Origin: a virus
DNA: 33,456 bases
IMG/VR virus record: IMGVR_UViG_3300008113_000082
Location: 80,451-113,906 of that record
Reading direction: 5' to 3' (one strand)
In this document: in pieces, positions 1 through 6,734 of the stretch
Position numbering within the stretch: position 1 is the first letter of the stretch
Layout of the letters: the number at the start of each line of letters is the position of its first letter
Position numbers and translations under genes: made by a program
The notes under the pieces: model-generated
What the model was told of the DNA's origin: nothing
Databases searched by the model: none
The model's input: the letters and a program-made list of their open reading frames with translations, nothing else

Positions 1-1907
1 GCAAAGAACTTTTTAACAGCTTTGTCGTCCTCGCCCTCTTTACCTAGCTCACCAAATCCAATAGTATTATTTTCATTATCGCGAGCACCTAAGTTGCTGG
101 TCATAATTAAAATGCAATTACGTCCGTCTGCAACCTTTCCATTAGAACCAGTTACAAATCCGTTATCCATGAATGCTAACAGAATGTTTGTAACGTCTGG
201 GTGTGCTTTTTCAACTTCGTCTAATAATAAAATACAATTAGGAGTTTCTTGTAGTTTAGTAATTAACTGACCAGCATTGTCTTCATACCCCACATAGCCA
301 GGAGGTGCACCAATTAATCGAGACACTGAGTGTTTTTCTTGATATTCGCCCATGTCAAAGCGCACAAGAGGCATACTCATCTTTTCACTCAATTGTTTTG
401 CAGTTTCAGTCTTGCCACAACCAGTTGGCCCTAAAAATAAGAAACTACCAATAGGCTTATTGGGCGATTTCATACCTGCCTGTGCCACAAAGATTTTATC
501 AAGCAACGTGTTAACAGCAGTATCCTGACCGTATACCGCAGTTTTCATTCCGTCCTCTAATCCAGAAAGATTTTTGCTTTCTTTCTGAGCCACTGTTTCT
601 AATGGCATATTAATCATCTTACTTAACTCGTAAGTAATTTGTTCAATGTCAACCAATTGTTCAACACCGTCCATATCTGGATCGTCTTTAATTTTATAAC
701 GTGCGGCAGCACAATCTAAAATATCAATTGCTTTATCTGGCAATTTTTTATCTGACATATACTTAATAGATAACTTGACAGCTTGCTCAATTGCTGCATC
801 AGTAATCCTAACATTATGATGTTTTTCATAATATTTTTTAATACCCTTAAGGATCTTAATAGTTACTTCTGCAGTCGGTTCGTCAATAGTAACACGTTGG
901 AATCTGCGCATCAGCGCACGATCCTTTTCAAAGTACTTGCGATACTCTTCCCATGTGGTCGAGGCAATTAACTTAATTGTACCTTTAGTGAGAATTGGCT
1001 TAAGCATATTGGCCATGTCATTAGAACTTTGGCTTGAAGCTCCTGCACCGTTGATCATGTGTGCTTCGTCGATAAAAAGAATAATTTTTCCTTTCTTTTC
1101 TAATGCTCCTAACACAGCTTTAAGACGTTCTTCAAAATCTCCACGATACTTACTGCCAGCAATCAATGAACTAACGTCAAGTGTGTATACTTGATGATCC
1201 TGAATAAATTTTGGAACTTTCTTTTCAAAAATCTTACGAGCAAGCCCTTCGGCAATAGCAGTCTTACCAACACCGGGCTCGCCTACCATTAATACATTGC
1301 ATTTATTGCGTCGTGCCAATACTAGTTGAATTTTTTCTAGTTCTTCATCACGACCAATTACCGGATCAATTTTACGTTGTTTTGCTTGTAGGCTAAGGTT
1401 TGTACAGAATTGATTAATAATTCGCTCCATTTGATTAGGTGTTGTGATTGCATTTTCAGTTTCGTGTTCTTCGTCACCTATCATTTCTTGGAAATATGTA
1501 ACAAATTTATCTTTAGTTAATCCGCCTTTTGTTAGGAAATAGAATCCAAACGAATTTTTTTCACTAAGGATGCCAATAACTACATCGGCAATTTCGATAC
1601 GTTGGCGACCGCTAAACAGTACCTGTGTAAAACAACGATTCAACACACGCTCTACCGCATGTGTCTTTTTTGGTTTATCGTTACTAGAATTTTTAATATC
1701 GTCTAAATTATTTTTAAGATAATGTTCTAGATTAGTTTTGATAAAATTTGAATCAACACCAAATTTTTCTAACATCTCGTAGGATTCTTTGTCACTCATT
1801 ATACCATATAAAATATGTTCAATGGTGACATATTCATGCTGGTGTTGTTTAGCAACACTTACTGAATATTCAAAAACCGTTTGTAATCCTTGACTTGGTT
1901 CGATCAT
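1..1907 (-). CDS. clpA: ClpA-type AAA+ unfoldase, C-terminus cut by window edge
   Basis: Reads from ATG at 1907 to the window edge (635 residues; the family is usually about 750, so roughly the last 120 are missing). Order: Clp N-domain (about 1-145, in ClpA the ClpS-binding domain), AAA+ module 1 with Walker A GEPGVGKT (209-216) and Walker B IILFIDEAH, then AAA+ module 2 with Walker A GPTGCGKT (493-500) and Walker B CILLLDEVEKAHPDV. It lacks the long coiled-coil middle domain of ClpB. An IGF tripeptide at 616-618 sits where E. coli ClpA has its IGL ClpP-docking loop, so this reads as a proteolytic partner unfoldase and not a disaggregase. The start overlaps the def stop as TAATG, implying translational coupling in a dnaJ-def-clpA operon. 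No clpP is visible, so host ClpP is the presumed peptidase (inference). The ClpA family call is firm; the role in infection is unknown. Confidence 0.95.
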   Translation of the reverse strand, partial: MIEPSQGLQTVFEYSVSVAKQHQHEYVTIEHILYGIMSDKESYEMLEKFGVDSNFIKTNLEHYLKNNLDDIKNSSNDKPKKTHAVERVLNRCFTQVLFSGRQRIEIADVVIGILSEKNSFGFYFLTKGGLTKDKFVTYFQEMIGDEEHETENAITTPNQMERIINQFCTNLSLQAKQRKIDPVIGRDEELEKIQLVLARRNKCNVLMVGEPGVGKTAIAEGLARKIFEKKVPKFIQDHQVYTLDVSSLIAGSKYRGDFEERLKAVLGALEKKGKIILFIDEAHMINGAGASSQSSNDMANMLKPILTKGTIKLIASTTWEEYRKYFEKDRALMRRFQRVTIDEPTAEVTIKILKGIKKYYEKHHNVRITDAAIEQAVKLSIKYMSDKKLPDKAIDILDCAAARYKIKDDPDMDGVEQLVDIEQITYELSKMINMPLETVAQKESKNLSGLEDGMKTAVYGQDTAVNTLLDKIFVAQAGMKSPNKPIGSFLFLGPTGCGKTETAKQLSEKMSMPLVRFDMGEYQEKHSVSRLIGAPPGYVGYEDNAGQLITKLQETPNCILLLDEVEKAHPDVTNILLAFMDNGFVTGSNGKVADGRNCILIMTSNLGARDNENNTIGFGELGKEGEDDKAVKKFF

Positions 1908-2401
1908 TACTTCATTTTCCTTATTTTCTTCATAGCTAAGTTTAACTTCATTTGTGACACTTTGTCAACAAAACAAATGCCTAACAAGTGATCATACTCG
2001 TGTTGAAAGCATCTTGCAACTAGTCCATCCATCTCTGCTTCGATCGTATCGCCGCTACTGTTTTGATACTCTACTAGAATCTTTTTAGGACGTTTAATTT
2101 TTAACCATAGATCCGGATAACTCAAACATCCTTCTTTTTCTAAAATTACATCTTCACTAACTTTTAATATTTTAGGATTAAACACAGCAAACGGAATAGG
2201 AAATCCTTGAATATTATTACTACCAATAGTGAATACTTGTTTTGTAAGACCAATTTGATTTGCAGCCAATCCTATGCCGTGATTTGCAACCATAAATTCG
2301 CACATGTCTTTTTCAAGTCGATCAGCATCTCCGTCAACTGCAAAATCCCAAGGAGTGCTTGGCACTACAAGAGACTGGTGAGGCCCTAATTTAAACTCCA
2401 T
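1907..2401 (-). CDS. def: Peptide deformylase
   Basis: A 164-residue metallo-hydrolase that removes the formyl group from the N-terminal Met of nascent proteins, in the cytoplasm at the ribosome exit. All three family motifs are present: GIGLAANQ (42-49), EGCLS (90-94, metal ligand Cys92) and QHEYDH (133-138, ligands His134 and His138, catalytic Glu135). Length is close to bacterial enzymes, so this is not the shortened form without a C-terminal helix. The ATG is preceded by AGGA about 8 bases upstream and overlaps the end of the dnaJ-like gene by 11 bases; its stop overlaps the clpA start as TAATG. Deformylases are known in cyanophages, where support of host protein synthesis has been proposed. 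Here it sits between a J-protein and ClpA, which points to nascent-protein handling (inference). Confidence 0.96.
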   Translation of the reverse strand: MEFKLGPHQSLVVPSTPWDFAVDGDADRLEKDMCEFMVANHGIGLAANQIGLTKQVFTIGSNNIQGFPIPFAVFNPKILKVSEDVILEKEGCLSYPDLWLKIKRPKKILVEYQNSSGDTIEAEMDGLVARCFQHEYDHLLGICFVDKVSQMKLNLAMKKIRKMK

Positions 2402-3242
2402 CTCTAATTTCCTGTATTTTTTGTAATTGAGATTTAGATAAATTTTTCGGAATATCTACTTTAATACGAACTAATAAATTACCGCGTACTCTAGTTCGCA
2501 TGTTTGGAATGCCTTCACCTTTGCAACTTAATACTGTATCTGGTTGTGTGCCGTGTGGAATGTTAATAGTTAAATTTTTCCCATCAACAGTTGAAATGGC
2601 TATAGCAGAACCCAACATTGCTTGCCATACATCTACTCTTTTTTCAGTAATGATGTCATCGTCTTCTCGATAGAATTCCGGATGAGCTTTAACATACACA
2701 TTGACAATTAAATCGCCTGCTGGAACATCACGCATACTTTGATCGCCTATTCCCTGATATCTAATTTGCTGACCATGTTGCACACCAGGTGGTATAGAAA
2801 TATTAACAATCTTTGATTGTCCGCCTGGGACACTTAGTTCAGCATTTAATTCTTTTCCAGCAATAACATCGTTCAACGTTAATTCAACATTAACATTTAA
2901 TGTGCGATTTTTGCGCATCTGATTCCTAAAACCAAATCCAAAGGCTTGTCCAAACAGGTCATCCATTCCAGGAGCACCACCAAAGTGGAATTCAAATGGA
3001 TTTCCGCCACCTTGATGATAAAACCCGCCACCCTGTTGTTGACGAGTTGGATCCATGCCAGAATCAATCATTTGTTTCTTTTGAGGATCGCACAAAAATT
3101 CATATGCCTGACTAATTTCTTTAAATTTCTTTTCATCACCCCCACGGTCGGGATGATGTTTCATAGCCATGCTACGATATGCTTTTTTAATATCGGCGTC
3201 TGTTGCGCCACGTTGTAAACCAAGAGTTGAGTAATAATCCAT
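2391..3242 (-). CDS. dnaJ: DnaJ/CbpA-like J-domain co-chaperone (no zinc finger)
   Basis: A 283-residue class-B J-protein that would stimulate an Hsp70 and deliver substrates to it. The J-domain (about 1-65) has the HPD triad at 30-32. A Gly/Phe/Gln-rich linker with GGG and FHFGG runs about 70-108, followed by the two beta-barrel substrate-binding domains (about 112-283) with ELTLNDVIAGKE and IPPGVQHGQQIRYQGIG. The CxxCxGxG zinc-finger repeats of true DnaJ are absent, so it is architecturally like CbpA. No Hsp70 gene is in the window, so the host DnaK (or HscA) is the presumed partner. It is first gene of the dnaJ-def-clpA operon. The ATG lies only 9 bases after a perfect -10 box and has no Shine-Dalgarno sequence, so its mRNA from that promoter should be leaderless. 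No later Met would keep the J-domain intact. Confidence 0.93.
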   Translation of the reverse strand: MDYYSTLGLQRGATDADIKKAYRSMAMKHHPDRGGDEKKFKEISQAYEFLCDPQKKQMIDSGMDPTRQQQGGGFYHQGGGNPFEFHFGGAPGMDDLFGQAFGFGFRNQMRKNRTLNVNVELTLNDVIAGKELNAELSVPGGQSKIVNISIPPGVQHGQQIRYQGIGDQSMRDVPAGDLIVNVYVKAHPEFYREDDDIITEKRVDVWQAMLGSAIAISTVDGKNLTINIPHGTQPDTVLSCKGEGIPNMRTRVRGNLLVRIKVDIPKNLSKSQLQKIQEIRDGV

Positions 3243-3251
3243 AGTCTTTAT

Positions 3252-3280
3252 ATTATACGATAAAAAAAGGACTGTGTCAA
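3252..3280 (-). promoter_or_regulatory. Consensus sigma70 promoter for the dnaJ-def-clpA operon
   Basis: On the minus strand TTGACA (3280-3275), a spacer of exactly 17 bases, then TATAAT (3257-3252). Both hexamers match the sigma70 consensus perfectly. Start of transcription is expected at about 3246-3243, essentially at the dnaJ-like ATG (3242), giving a leaderless message. The -35 box lies in the loop and adjoining arm of the upstream terminator hairpin. Confidence 0.85.
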
Positions 3281-3291
3281 GCAGTCCTTTT
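3262..3291 (-). terminator. Rho-independent terminator of the lysis / small secreted protein unit
   Basis: On the minus strand a 10-bp stem (3291-3282 with 3274-3265, arms AAAAGGACTG and CAGTCCTTTT) with a 7-base loop, running into a T-tract. It lies 25 bases after the stop of the small secreted protein gene and before the dnaJ-like gene, so it separates the lysis unit from the chaperone operon. Confidence 0.85.
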
Positions 3292-3315
3292 ATTTAATAC
3301 AGATTTACTGAGTGC

Positions 3316-3531
3316 TTATTTTTTCTTTTCTGGAACTGGAGTACCGTCGTGTTTTTTATGCACTTTGATAGTTTTGCAAGTTTGTTTTACGCTACCATCT
3401 TTGTTCTTAACTGGTTTCTTATCCTTGCCAATTGTGTCTTTGCAGACCTGTTTAGTTTTTGCTGCCCCATCTGCTGCAAAAACAGGAGCAATAAATGCTA
3501 ACGATATTAATAATACTAATATTTTTTTCAT
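3316..3531 (-). CDS. Small secreted Lys-rich protein with two cysteines
   Basis: A 71-residue protein with a clear Sec signal peptide: MKK, a hydrophobic core about 4-16, and probable cleavage after VFA (about residue 19). The mature part is about 52 residues, very rich in Lys, and built from two related halves (KQVCK...KKPVKNKDG and KQTCK...KKHDG), each with one Cys. The two Cys could form a disulphide in the periplasm. SD AAAGGA lies 8 bases before the ATG. It is 12 bases downstream of the holin-like gene and ends before a strong terminator, so it is the last gene of the lysis transcript. I do not recognise the family; periplasmic or wall-binding roles are possible but not shown. Confidence 0.75.
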   Translation of the reverse strand: MKKILVLLISLAFIAPVFAADGAAKTKQVCKDTIGKDKKPVKNKDGSVKQTCKTIKVHKKHDGTPVPEKKK

Positions 3532-3543
3532 TTTATTTTCCTT

Positions 3544-4029
3544 TTACAGTTCTGGTTCAGCAGCCGGTGCTGGACCTAATTTGCCGTTACCTGCCGCTGT
3601 TGGTGCTGATTTTGTTGCTATTGGTGTTGCGCCCCAGCTCGGTGCCGGTGTAAAACTTGTGCTCGGTGCCGGTGTACCAAACCCACCTGATTGTGGTTGA
3701 CCAAATGTTGTTGTGACGCTCTGTGATACTGGTGCAAGTCCGCCATTATTTGCCCCACCTAGTTTTTCTTGTGTTCGTCCCCATGCTGCCAAACCTAGTA
3801 CTGCACCCATGGCAATATGAAACAGTCCAGCACCTTGCAGTGTTATTGGTTGCCATTGAGTTTTAACTTCACCACCACCTATAACTTGGATCACGCTCCA
3901 TAGTACAGGGAACAACATAAAATCTGCTGAACATACAGCCATGTACATCCAACCCATCATTGGACGCCATTTTGAATTCATCCAATCTTCTTTTTGTTGT
4001 TCGCTTGCGCTTTTAATTTCCTCTGCCAT
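3544..4029 (-). CDS. Holin-like membrane protein with Ala/Pro-rich tail
   Basis: A 161-residue protein. A charged N-terminus is followed by WRPMMGWMYM and hydrophobic segments at about 24-50 and 64-84, then a long low-complexity tail (about 90-161) rich in Gly, Ala, Pro, Ser and Thr with FGTPAP / FTPAP-type units. The WRP-xx-GW membrane start resembles the 3TM holin group found beside phage endolysins, and it lies in the same transcript as the GH19 endolysin and spanins, which supports a role in opening the inner membrane. The tail is longer than I would expect for such holins. SD AGGAG lies 8 bases upstream of the ATG. The call is probable, not certain; a virion or other membrane role remains possible. 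Confidence 0.65.
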   Translation of the reverse strand: MAEEIKSASEQQKEDWMNSKWRPMMGWMYMAVCSADFMLFPVLWSVIQVIGGGEVKTQWQPITLQGAGLFHIAMGAVLGLAAWGRTQEKLGGANNGGLAPVSQSVTTTFGQPQSGGFGTPAPSTSFTPAPSWGATPIATKSAPTAAGNGKLGPAPAAEPEL

Positions 4030-4051
4030 AGTTTTCGCTCCTATTAGTTTA

Positions 4052-4168
4052 TTATTTCTTAGCTAACATTGTTTGAATCTTTTCCTGAATTGCTTTGGCC
4101 CAGAATGGCTGAGGAAAATTCCATCCTACAAATGCTCCTACTGCTACCCATAATAAAATATCTAACAT
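4052..4168 (-). CDS. 38-residue membrane microprotein in lysis cassette
   Basis: A short reading frame from ATG at 4168 (SD GGGAG 7 bases upstream) to TAA at 4054-4052. The product begins MLDILLWVAVGAFVGWNF, one hydrophobic helix, followed by PQPFWAK and an amphipathic Lys/Gln tail ending LAKK. It sits between the i-spanin gene and the holin-like gene with gaps of 26 and 22 bases. The strong ribosome site, compositional match to a one-pass membrane protein and conserved operon position make it likely real. Small one-pass proteins in such positions can be holins, antiholins or pinholins, but no such function can be shown here. Confidence 0.7.
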   Translation of the reverse strand: MLDILLWVAVGAFVGWNFPQPFWAKAIQEKIQTMLAKK

Positions 4169-4194
4169 AACAACGCTCCCTATTGTTTATACTA

Positions 4195-4809
4195 TTATTT
4201 AACGCTTTCAAAGATTTTCTTCTGCTCTCGATACCATTCTTGCCACATTCTCAATTTTTCTGCGTTTTCGTGGCAGGCTCCGTAGTTTTCAACGACTCTG
4301 TCGAGGAGCTGACTGGCTTCAATGCCACTGGGGGTTCCATCAGTTGCGGCGGCACGCTCGGGAACTTCATTACGACTGGCGCTGTCGTGCAAGCTGACAG
4401 TAGACTTAGGCAAAGTACACTGAGCATCCAACTGTTTACCCGCAACTTCTTTGATAATTTCTCTGTTGACATAGACATTTTCCTTAATGACTTTAACTTT
4501 TGTAACTATTTTTGTTTCGATGACTGTGTTAACCTGCTGGCTTTTTTCTTCAGCAACCTTAACTTTGGCTTCTAATTCTGCCACACGAGCCTGCCATGCA
4601 GACTGTACACCGTAGCCACCGTAAAAGTAAGCCCCGATAACTAGCAATACAACACCAACAACTTCTGCTGGTAATTTGTACTGACCCATCATGGGTATCC
4701 ATTGTACTAATTTGCTGGCAATGTACAGCACGACACCTGCTGACAGCATGATATAGTATATAAAAATAAAAATGCTTTCAGGCATAATGCTTAGTAACCA
4801 ACCAAACAT
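4195..4809 (-). CDS. Inner-membrane spanin-like protein (i-spanin / Rz-like), two TM segments
   Basis: A 204-residue protein with two predicted membrane segments (about 10-32 and 47-65), a charged coiled-coil-like stretch (about 70-115, AELEAKVKVAEEK and KVIKENVYVNREIIKEV) and a soluble C-terminal half. Spanin identity rests on position (next to GH19 endolysin) and on the o-spanin lipoprotein frame nested inside it, the classic Rz/Rz1 arrangement. It would link the inner membrane to the outer-membrane lipoprotein in the last lysis step. Lambda-type Rz has one N-terminal TM, so the extra segment is unusual and may add a holin-like function or change topology. SD AGGGG 6 bases before the ATG is embedded in the last codons of the endolysin gene. 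Confidence 0.75.
   Translation of the reverse strand: MFGWLLSIMPESIFIFIYYIMLSAGVVLYIASKLVQWIPMMGQYKLPAEVVGVVLLVIGAYFYGGYGVQSAWQARVAELEAKVKVAEEKSQQVNTVIETKIVTKVKVIKENVYVNREIIKEVAGKQLDAQCTLPKSTVSLHDSASRNEVPERAAATDGTPSGIEASQLLDRVVENYGACHENAEKLRMWQEWYREQKKIFESVK
4251..4472 (-). CDS. Outer-membrane spanin lipoprotein (o-spanin / Rz1-like), nested
   Basis: A frame wholly inside the i-spanin gene, same strand, different frame; 73 residues from ATG 4472. AAGGA 8 bases upstream favours this ATG over the one at 4478, which is only 2 bases from it. The N-terminus has Lys/Arg, then a hydrophobic core and lipobox LSAC followed by TTAPV, a signal-peptidase II site. The mature part is Pro/Ser/Thr-rich (PSVPPQLMEPPVALKPV), as in Rz1 proteins. 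Known family behaviour: the lipoprotein is anchored in the outer membrane and contacts the i-spanin C-terminus across the periplasm, causing membrane fusion at lysis. A chance shadow frame would be unlikely to have SD, signal, lipobox and Pro-rich tail together. Confidence 0.8.
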   Translation of the reverse strand: MSTEKLSKKLRVNSWMLSVLCLSLLSACTTAPVVMKFPSVPPQLMEPPVALKPVSSSTESLKTTEPATKTQKN

Positions 4810-4810
4810 A

Positions 4811-5437
4811 TCAAACCCCTAGTACGTGCAATGCGTGTTCGTAATGCTTGATTCGATCTTCTAGGCCAATAGTGCCACCGTTAATGCGTTTTGTTAATGT
4901 GAGGATGTCGCCCTTGTCTGCCCATTGATTTAGATTATTTGTTTCCCAAAACCAACAAGCTGATTGTAAGGCACCTTCAAATGTTGCTAGGTATTCTGGA
5001 ACTTCTTCGACAGTCATTTCAAGGCTTTCGGCAAATGCTGTGTAGTTTTGCTTGCCGGTAAGTTGTATAAGGCCTCTACCGCAGTAGCGGAATCCGTCAC
5101 CACTTGCTTCATCGCCATTGCCCATTCGATTGCCATAAACTCTGTTGGCAATTTTTTCACCTTGCTTTTCGTATTGTTTTGCAATTCCTAGATCTGGAAA
5201 ATACTTTGGAAATACTTTTACAAGACTTTCTGCACGATAGTTTAAATTTTCTTTTAATGCAGTGAACCCTGCACTCTCGTGAGCGCACTGAGCAATAAAC
5301 GCTGCTACACGCTGTGGAGTATTAATTTCATATTCTGGAAGTATATTACTACAAGCATCATACCATTGATCCACATAGGGATTCTTTGGAATCATTTCTT
5401 GTAATTGTTCTTTTGTAAATTCAAATGTAAAGCTCAT
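4811..5437 (-). CDS. Endolysin, glycoside hydrolase family 19
   Basis: A 208-residue single-domain GH19 (chitinase-like) muralytic enzyme that cuts the glycan strands of peptidoglycan. Visible signatures are AQCAHESAGF with probable catalytic Glu54, ENLNYRAE with the second acid at about Glu63, and YCGRGLIQLTGKQNY, the substrate-groove motif. No signal peptide is seen, so export to the wall should depend on the holin. The ATG overlaps the upstream stop as TAATG, with AAGGA 7 bases upstream. It heads the lysis genes i-spanin/o-spanin, microprotein and holin-like protein. Confidence 0.93.
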   Translation of the reverse strand: MSFTFEFTKEQLQEMIPKNPYVDQWYDACSNILPEYEINTPQRVAAFIAQCAHESAGFTALKENLNYRAESLVKVFPKYFPDLGIAKQYEKQGEKIANRVYGNRMGNGDEASGDGFRYCGRGLIQLTGKQNYTAFAESLEMTVEEVPEYLATFEGALQSACWFWETNNLNQWADKGDILTLTKRINGGTIGLEDRIKHYEHALHVLGV

Positions 5438-6177
5438 TAATCTATCCTTTGTAACAGCATTGCCATGGTTCCGTTTTCAAAAACAAAACTCTCACCAATT
5501 TTATTAATATTATAATCGCCTAATACTTTAGTAAGCCAAAATACTTCGCTAGTTGCTTTTTCATCCAATGTAATTGCATCGGTAGTATTTTCTAAGACTG
5601 ATTCCTTTTCACCTTCTTTAACCATACGTAGTTGAATTTTTTGATTAAATGGTTTATAGATAGTGATTACGTCACCGTCTAATGTAAAGTCGTCCATTAG
5701 TGTTTTACTAAAGAAACGTTTTACGCCTTCTGTTTTGTACTTGTTCATTAACCCATCGTATGCACCTGCATCAGACGGAACAATTGATTTTAATTGTTGT
5801 TCTGTAACTTCGTGGACACCTTGATGTTTGTAATATTTAAATTTAAAATCATCAATGCCTGTTAACCTACGTACTCCGTAAGTGATTTCTTTGATGTGCT
5901 CTGCAAGGCGACTAGTCCTCGGTAGCTCGACAAATACATTGTATTCGCCATTTTCATTTTCGCCAGAGCTTACGTCGGCATCAAGTACAAAGCTGTAGCC
6001 CTTTTCAATAAATTCCATTAGGTCTTTTGCTGGATTACGATCTTTAACGCCAAAGCTGATAACACATACATCGCGATCCTCGCCCATCTTTGATTTGTAG
6101 GTATCAACTTCTAAAAGTGAGTGTACCATGTCTTGGAGGTCGTTGGCTCTAAGCCCTTCATTTAAAGTATTAAACAT
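5437..6177 (-). CDS. Conserved T4-like phage protein of unknown function
   Basis: A 246-residue acidic, soluble protein with no signal peptide or membrane segment. Readable landmarks are LLEVDTYKSKMGEDRDVCV, FIEKGYSFVLDADVSSGE and ITYGVRRLTGIDDFKFKYY. I associate this pattern with proteins of cyanophage-like myoviruses but know no function. I chose ATG 6177 over an upstream ATG at 6237: it gives an 8-base overlap with the preceding gene (ATGTTTAA), has GGATA about 8 bases upstream, and avoids a 68-base overlap. It is coupled to the 173-residue protein upstream and ends as TAATG into the endolysin gene. The pair may be virion or morphogenesis proteins expressed late with the lysis genes (inference from the late-type promoter). 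Confidence 0.8.
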   Translation of the reverse strand: MFNTLNEGLRANDLQDMVHSLLEVDTYKSKMGEDRDVCVISFGVKDRNPAKDLMEFIEKGYSFVLDADVSSGENENGEYNVFVELPRTSRLAEHIKEITYGVRRLTGIDDFKFKYYKHQGVHEVTEQQLKSIVPSDAGAYDGLMNKYKTEGVKRFFSKTLMDDFTLDGDVITIYKPFNQKIQLRMVKEGEKESVLENTTDAITLDEKATSEVFWLTKVLGDYNINKIGESFVFENGTMAMLLQRID

Positions 6178-6691
6178 TTGCAGTATCCTGTTGTATCTGT
6201 TGTTCACCAGCATCTTCTTGAGATTGTGCAACCCCATTTTGATCTAAGATGTCTTGAACTTTATTTGTATCAAGATTTCTATGGCCACGATCAATGTCTG
6301 CCATTAATTTTTTAGGCATTTTAATTTTAACCATCCAAATTTCTTCGCGGTCAATTTTACCTTTCTTTGTTCCGGGACGAATATCGTCTGGATCTTTGAT
6401 TTTACGAACTTTGGTTATGTAAGTTTCTGCATACTGTACTGTACAACCGTAGTCTAGAAGTTTCTTTCCGCCTTCTGGATCGGGCATTTTATCTTTATCC
6501 CACATGAATGTACACTCTATAAAATAGCGTGATTCTTTAGGACCAGCTACAAGTTCGCCGTCCATCCAGTTATCGTAGACGTAGATGTCTAGTTCGTCAA
6601 TAACTCGCTCGAAATTTTTAAGCATATTCAAGCTGTTATTTGACCCGTATATGTTTTCTATATTAGAAATAATGTCTTTTAAATCGGCCAT
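6170..6691 (-). CDS. Conserved T4-like phage protein of unknown function (possible virion protein)
   Basis: A 173-residue soluble protein. Landmarks are ERVIDELDIYVYDNWMDGE, ECTFMWDKDKMPDPEGG, DPDDIRPGTKKGKIDREE and IKMPKKLMADIDRGHRN; the tail (about 150-173) is Gln/Asp-rich and probably disordered. I chose the ATG at 6691 because GGGAG lies 5 bases upstream; the in-frame ATG at 6703 supplies that SD sequence itself. It is first gene of a unit that continues through the 246-residue protein and the lysis cassette, behind a GATAAATAC late-type motif. I recall similar sequences in cyanophage genomes but cannot assign a job. Confidence 0.8.
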   Translation of the reverse strand: MADLKDIISNIENIYGSNNSLNMLKNFERVIDELDIYVYDNWMDGELVAGPKESRYFIECTFMWDKDKMPDPEGGKKLLDYGCTVQYAETYITKVRKIKDPDDIRPGTKKGKIDREEIWMVKIKMPKKLMADIDRGHRNLDTNKVQDILDQNGVAQSQEDAGEQQIQQDTANV

Positions 6692-6705
6692 GTTTTCTCC
6701 CATTT

Positions 6706-6714
6706 GTATTTATC
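6706..6714 (-). promoter_or_regulatory. Putative T4-type late promoter
   Basis: GATAAATAC on the minus strand, matching the core of the T4 late promoter (TATAAATA), 15 bases upstream of ATG 6691. Transcription would start near 6701 and give a short leader carrying the GGGAG ribosome site. The same nonamer occurs just upstream of the gene starting at 13601. Assignment is by resemblance only. Confidence 0.5.
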
Positions 6715-6734
6715 GTCAAAACTTAAACGTAACT

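Noticed and set aside
2391-3242. J-protein as a truncated DnaJ
   Set aside because: The missing zinc finger is normal for class-B (CbpA-type) proteins; J-domain, linker and both C-terminal domains are complete.
3365-3700. 111-residue plus-strand frame across the small secreted gene and the holin-like gene
   Set aside because: Antisense to two genes with good SDs and crosses their gap; low-complexity Ala/Gly/Pro content mirrors the holin tail.
4183-4575. 130-residue plus-strand frame opposite the spanin genes
   Set aside because: It has no ribosome site and is antisense to two overlapping real frames, whose joint constraint keeps the opposite strand open.
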